Positions 6,461-8,955 of a stretch of 8,955 nt of DNA are shown one piece after another. A program made the translations under genes and the position numbers. The first letter of the stretch is position 1. Every line of letters starts with the position of its first letter. The stretch is from a bacterium (GTDB lineage: Bacteria; ARS69). The notes under the pieces are model-generated. The model was not told the origin of the DNA and did no database searches. It saw nothing but the letters and a program-made list of their open reading frames with translations. The stretch lies in the NCBI GenBank assembly GCA_025774865.1, contig JALGZO010000368.1, positions 1-8,955 on the forward strand. The letters are read 5' to 3'.

Positions 6461-7506
6461 ACGCGGTGACCAGCTACCTGCACCAGGAATGGGGACGGCT
6501 GTATCCCGGCCGGCCGGAACCCCGGACCCTCCGTTGCTTCCTGAAGACTCCGCGCTTCCGGGCGTCGAGCCACGTGCTGTTCTTCGTGTTCGTGGACGAC
6601 GCTCCCGATCCGGAGTTCGTCGTGAAGGTGTCACGGCTCCCCGGCGACGATCGCTGGGTCGATCGCGAGGCGGCCAACCTGATCGAGGTCCAGGGGGCCC
6701 GCGCTCCGGGATTCGACTCGATCCCCCGAGCCGCGGCCTACGAGACTCATGACGGTCTGCGGATGCTCGTACAGACGGCGCTCCGCGGAGAGACCATGGA
6801 TCGCGCGTACGTCCGGGCTCGCCCCGACCTGTGCGTCCAGACAGTTGCCGCGTGGCTCTCGGAGCTCCACGGTGCCACCGGCGCGCAGGTCGACGCGGCC
6901 GAGTGGCGACGAGTCATCGACGACCCTCTCGATCGCCTGGACACGCTCTGCGCCGATCGCCCCCCCGAGCGCGCGCTGATCCGGCGCACCCGGGAGACCG
7001 TCGCTCCCCTACGAGAGGCGTCGATCCCCCTCGTGTTCGAGCACGGTGATCTGAGTGCGCCCAACCTCTTGATCGACGAGCGTGGCCGCGTCGGTGTCGT
7101 CGATTGGGAGCTGGCCATCCCGCGGGGCCTCCCCGCCACCGACCTGTTCTTCTTCTTGACCTTCGTCGCGTTCGCGCGGGGCCGAGCGCACTCTCGCCGG
7201 AGCTGGCTGGCGGCGTTCCGTGACGCGTTCTTCGGTCCAGACGCTTGGGCCGCAGGCCGGATCCGGGAGTACGCGCGCGCCCTTCGCCTACCGGCCGAGA
7301 CGCTCGAGCCCCTGTTCGTCTCGACCTGGGCGCGCTACGTCGCCGGGGAGGCCTCTCGGCTCGGCGCCGACGATATCTCCGGGAAGGGGGGAGCGGGTGA
7401 GCTCGTGGAGTGCATCGCCTCGAGTCGATTCCGGATCCTGTGGGAGTACGCGGTGGACCATCGCCACGAGCTTCACCTGACCGACGAGTGGGGGATGGCC
7501 TCGTGA
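6457..7506 (+). CDS. Aminoglycoside-phosphotransferase/choline-kinase-fold kinase in a polysaccharide operon
   Basis: From the GTG at 6457 the protein has 349 residues. This start overlaps the previous stop as GTGA and has GGGAGG (6440-6445) upstream; the frame is open further left, but only as a shadow of the preceding gene. Kinase-like features: FVVKVS with K57 as the candidate ATP-binding lysine, E71 in DREAANL as its helix-C partner, the catalytic-loop motif H196-G-D198-LSAPN203LL, and the metal-binding D216-W-E218 in GVVDWELA. These define the APH/choline-kinase superfamily and look catalytically intact. Drug resistance is unlikely given the location. Relatives in glycan pathways phosphorylate free sugars (AmgK-like), choline (LicA-like) or other small alcohols, so I infer sugar or decoration phosphorylation, substrate unknown. 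It is coupled on both sides by four-base overlaps. Confidence 0.85.
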   Translation: MNAVTSYLHQEWGRLYPGRPEPRTLRCFLKTPRFRASSHVLFFVFVDDAPDPEFVVKVSRLPGDDRWVDREAANLIEVQGARAPGFDSIPRAAAYETHDGLRMLVQTALRGETMDRAYVRARPDLCVQTVAAWLSELHGATGAQVDAAEWRRVIDDPLDRLDTLCADRPPERALIRRTRETVAPLREASIPLVFEHGDLSAPNLLIDERGRVGVVDWELAIPRGLPATDLFFFLTFVAFARGRAHSRRSWLAAFRDAFFGPDAWAAGRIREYARALRLPAETLEPLFVSTWARYVAGEASRLGADDISGKGGAGELVECIASSRFRILWEYAVDHRHELHLTDEWGMAS

Positions 7507-8456
7507 CACGGTCCTCTTCGCTGCGGATTCTGACCTATCACCGGGTGGCGGATGTGGGCCGTCGCCCGCGACTCGATCCACGCCTCATCAGCGCCACGCC
7601 CGCCGAGTTCGACAAGCAAATGGGTCACCTCGCGAAGAACTACCAGGTCGTCTCTGCGACGGACGTTCTGGAGGCAATCGAGTTCGGCCGTCCGCTGCCT
7701 CGGCGTGCCGTCCTCGTCACGTTCGATGATGCCTATCGCGACTTCGCGGAGGTGGCCTGGCCGATCGTGAACCGCCACGGTCTCACCGCGACTCTCTTCG
7801 TGCCCACGGCGTATCCCAACCACCCGGAGCGCGGTTTCTGGTGGGATCGTCTGTTCCGGGCGTTCACGTACACGCCGCGGTCGAGCGTCGTGGAACCGGC
7901 CGTTGGCGAGCTCCCGCTCGGCCCCCCCGAGGAGAGATATGCGAGCCTCCGCCGGATGCAGATTCGGATCAAGGAGCTCCCGCACGAGGAGGCGATGTCG
8001 CTCGTCGACGAGTTGTGCGAGCAGCTCGGCGAGAACGGCGACGCGGTCCCGACCGTGCTCGACTGGGACGAGCTTCGTCGTCTGGATCGGGAAGACGTGA
8101 CGATCGGGGCCCACACGCGCTGGCATCCGCTCCTGACCCGAGTCCCTCCCCAGCGGGTGCGAGAGGAAGTGGTCGGATCGCAGGCGGACGTGGCCGAAGC
8201 GATCGGGCACGTCCTCCCCATGTTCTCCTATCCGAACGGATCGCACGATGACATCGTCGTCGATGTCCTGGAGAAGGAGAGCTTCCGGATCGGACTCACT
8301 CAGCGCGCCGGCCTGAACGACCTGCGCACGGTTCCGGCGCTGCGTCTCTGCCGGACCAACATCACTCGGCGCAGCACGTTCCCGATCTTCCGTGTTCGGC
8401 TGCACCCGTGGGCAGACCGACTGGATCGCTGGCGCAAGCGGCGTCCGGCCGCCTGA
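7503..8456 (+). CDS. Polysaccharide deacetylase (NodB domain, carbohydrate esterase family 4)
   Basis: From the GTG at 7503 the protein has 317 residues. The start overlaps the kinase stop as GTGA, with GGGGGA (7490-7495) seven bases upstream. The NodB motifs are in order: LRILTYHRV at 7-15; motif 1 VTFDDAYRDF (72-81), with D75 as the general base and D76 as metal ligand; motif 2 GAHTRWHPLL (202-211), giving metal ligands H204 and H208; and motif 3 FSYPNGSHDD (241-250). Such enzymes remove N- or O-acetyl groups from polysaccharides using a divalent metal. There is an inserted segment at about 105-185 between motifs 1 and 2 (GFWWDRLFRAF and a helical part), as in capsule-cluster deacetylases. 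There is no signal peptide or TM segment, so the visible form is cytoplasmic and would act on precursors or lipid-linked units before export. Motif 1 has alanine (TFDDA) where glycine is usual; this is a tolerated change. Confidence 0.92.
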   Translation: MTRSSSLRILTYHRVADVGRRPRLDPRLISATPAEFDKQMGHLAKNYQVVSATDVLEAIEFGRPLPRRAVLVTFDDAYRDFAEVAWPIVNRHGLTATLFVPTAYPNHPERGFWWDRLFRAFTYTPRSSVVEPAVGELPLGPPEERYASLRRMQIRIKELPHEEAMSLVDELCEQLGENGDAVPTVLDWDELRRLDREDVTIGAHTRWHPLLTRVPPQRVREEVVGSQADVAEAIGHVLPMFSYPNGSHDDIVVDVLEKESFRIGLTQRAGLNDLRTVPALRLCRTNITRRSTFPIFRVRLHPWADRLDRWRKRRPAA

Positions 8457-8476
8457 CGTCGACTTCGGGAGAGATG

Positions 8477-8955
8477 ATGAAGATCGCCTACACCATGTCA
8501 CGCTTTCCCAAGCTCACGGAGACCTTCGTTCTCTACGAGATTCTGGCTCTCGAGTCGCAGGGGGTCACCGTGGAGGTCTACCCGTTGCTTCGAGAACACG
8601 GGAGCGTGGAGCATCCGGAGGCGGTGCGGTTGACGCGTCAGGCGCACTACCATCCCTTCGTCTCGCTCCCGATCTTGTGGGCGAACGCCCACTTCGCAGC
8701 GCGAAAGCCGATCCGGTACCTCGGGCTGATCCTGGAAGTCCTCGGCGGGACCCGGCGGAGTCGGAACTTCCTCGTGGGTGCGCTCGGCATCTTCCTGAAG
8801 TCGGTACGGTTCGCATACGAGATGGAGCGGTCCGGCGTAGATCACCTTCATGCGCACTTCGCCACCCACCCGGCCGTCGCCGCCTTGATCGTTCATCGAC
8901 TCACCGGCATCCCGTTCAGCTTCACCGCCCACGGATCGGATCTGCACGTCGACCG
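8477..8955 (+). CDS. GT-B glycosyltransferase, GT4-like, N-terminal part (3' end outside window)
   Basis: 159 codons are visible and the frame is open at the right edge. Of two adjacent ATGs (8474 and 8477) the second is chosen because GGGAG (8467-8471) is five bases before it and the protein then begins MKIAYTMSRFPKLTETF, the classic start of WcaL-like transferases. Also visible are HLHAHFATHPA (124-134) and FSFTAHGSDLH (147-157), which mark the N-terminal acceptor-side Rossmann domain of GT-B enzymes. Between them, residues about 55-115 form a helical, partly hydrophobic insertion that may contact the membrane. The catalytic nucleotide-sugar-binding domain lies outside the window, so donor and linkage are unknown. 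It follows the deacetylase by 20 bases and is very likely in the same operon. Confidence 0.9.
   Translation, partial: MKIAYTMSRFPKLTETFVLYEILALESQGVTVEVYPLLREHGSVEHPEAVRLTRQAHYHPFVSLPILWANAHFAARKPIRYLGLILEVLGGTRRSRNFLVGALGIFLKSVRFAYEMERSGVDHLHAHFATHPAVAALIVHRLTGIPFSFTAHGSDLHVD

Noticed and set aside
5081-6634. Long minus-strand open frame (517 codons) opposite the sugar transferase and methyltransferase-like genes
   Set aside because: It covers two better-supported genes and the kinase start, and its translation is low-complexity and charged. Likewise 7473-8501 on the minus strand opposite the deacetylase.
6457-7506. Antibiotic resistance gene (aminoglycoside phosphotransferase)
   Set aside because: The fold is shared, but the gene is embedded by overlaps in a polysaccharide operon and lacks resemblance to a specific resistance enzyme that I can recognise.

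Overview
The window is high-GC bacterial chromosome with two transcription directions meeting at a divergent intergenic region. The DnaK is of ordinary bacterial type. Base composition, GTG starts, GTGA gene overlaps and a secreted PHP/OB-fold protein suggest a soil or sediment bacterium of a GC-rich Gram-negative lineage (Gemmatimonadota, Eisenbacteria or a similar phylum). That placement is a guess: there is no rRNA or other strong phylogenetic marker apart from dnaK.

Left part, minus strand. dnaK (1769-3670) is complete. A GC-rich hairpin terminator follows it, and then an exported PHP-domain metallohydrolase (start at 1625) runs off the left edge of the window. The PHP protein has a signal peptide, a full set of metal ligands, a beta-rich middle domain and an OB-fold-like C-terminal part.

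Centre, 3671-4280. This 610-base stretch without a convincing gene separates dnaK from the rightward genes. It holds a strong hairpin, short GC-rich tandem repeats, and an AT-rich island (about 39% GC over 4041-4170) with repeated GCAAAT/ATTTGC half-sites. The island is the best candidate for the control region of the rightward operon.

Right part, plus strand. Six co-directional genes form what looks like the start of an exopolysaccharide or capsule operon. In order they are: a one-TM protein with a degenerate GGDEF domain (possible c-di-GMP sensor); a minimal monotopic phosphoglycosyl transferase that would load the first sugar onto undecaprenyl phosphate; a methyltransferase-like protein of unknown activity; an aminoglycoside-phosphotransferase/choline-kinase-fold kinase; a NodB-type polysaccharide deacetylase; and the N-terminal half of a GT-B glycosyltransferase (GT4-like), cut by the right edge. 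The methyltransferase-like, kinase and deacetylase genes are joined by two identical four-base GTGA overlaps and are probably translationally coupled.

The most interesting points are the GGDEF-like protein, which has lost its catalytic signature but keeps an RxxD inhibitory-site motif beside the initiating transferase, and the coupled methyltransferase-like/kinase pair, whose role in glycan assembly or decoration is unknown. Nothing in the window is a CRISPR array, insertion sequence, rRNA or intact tRNA.
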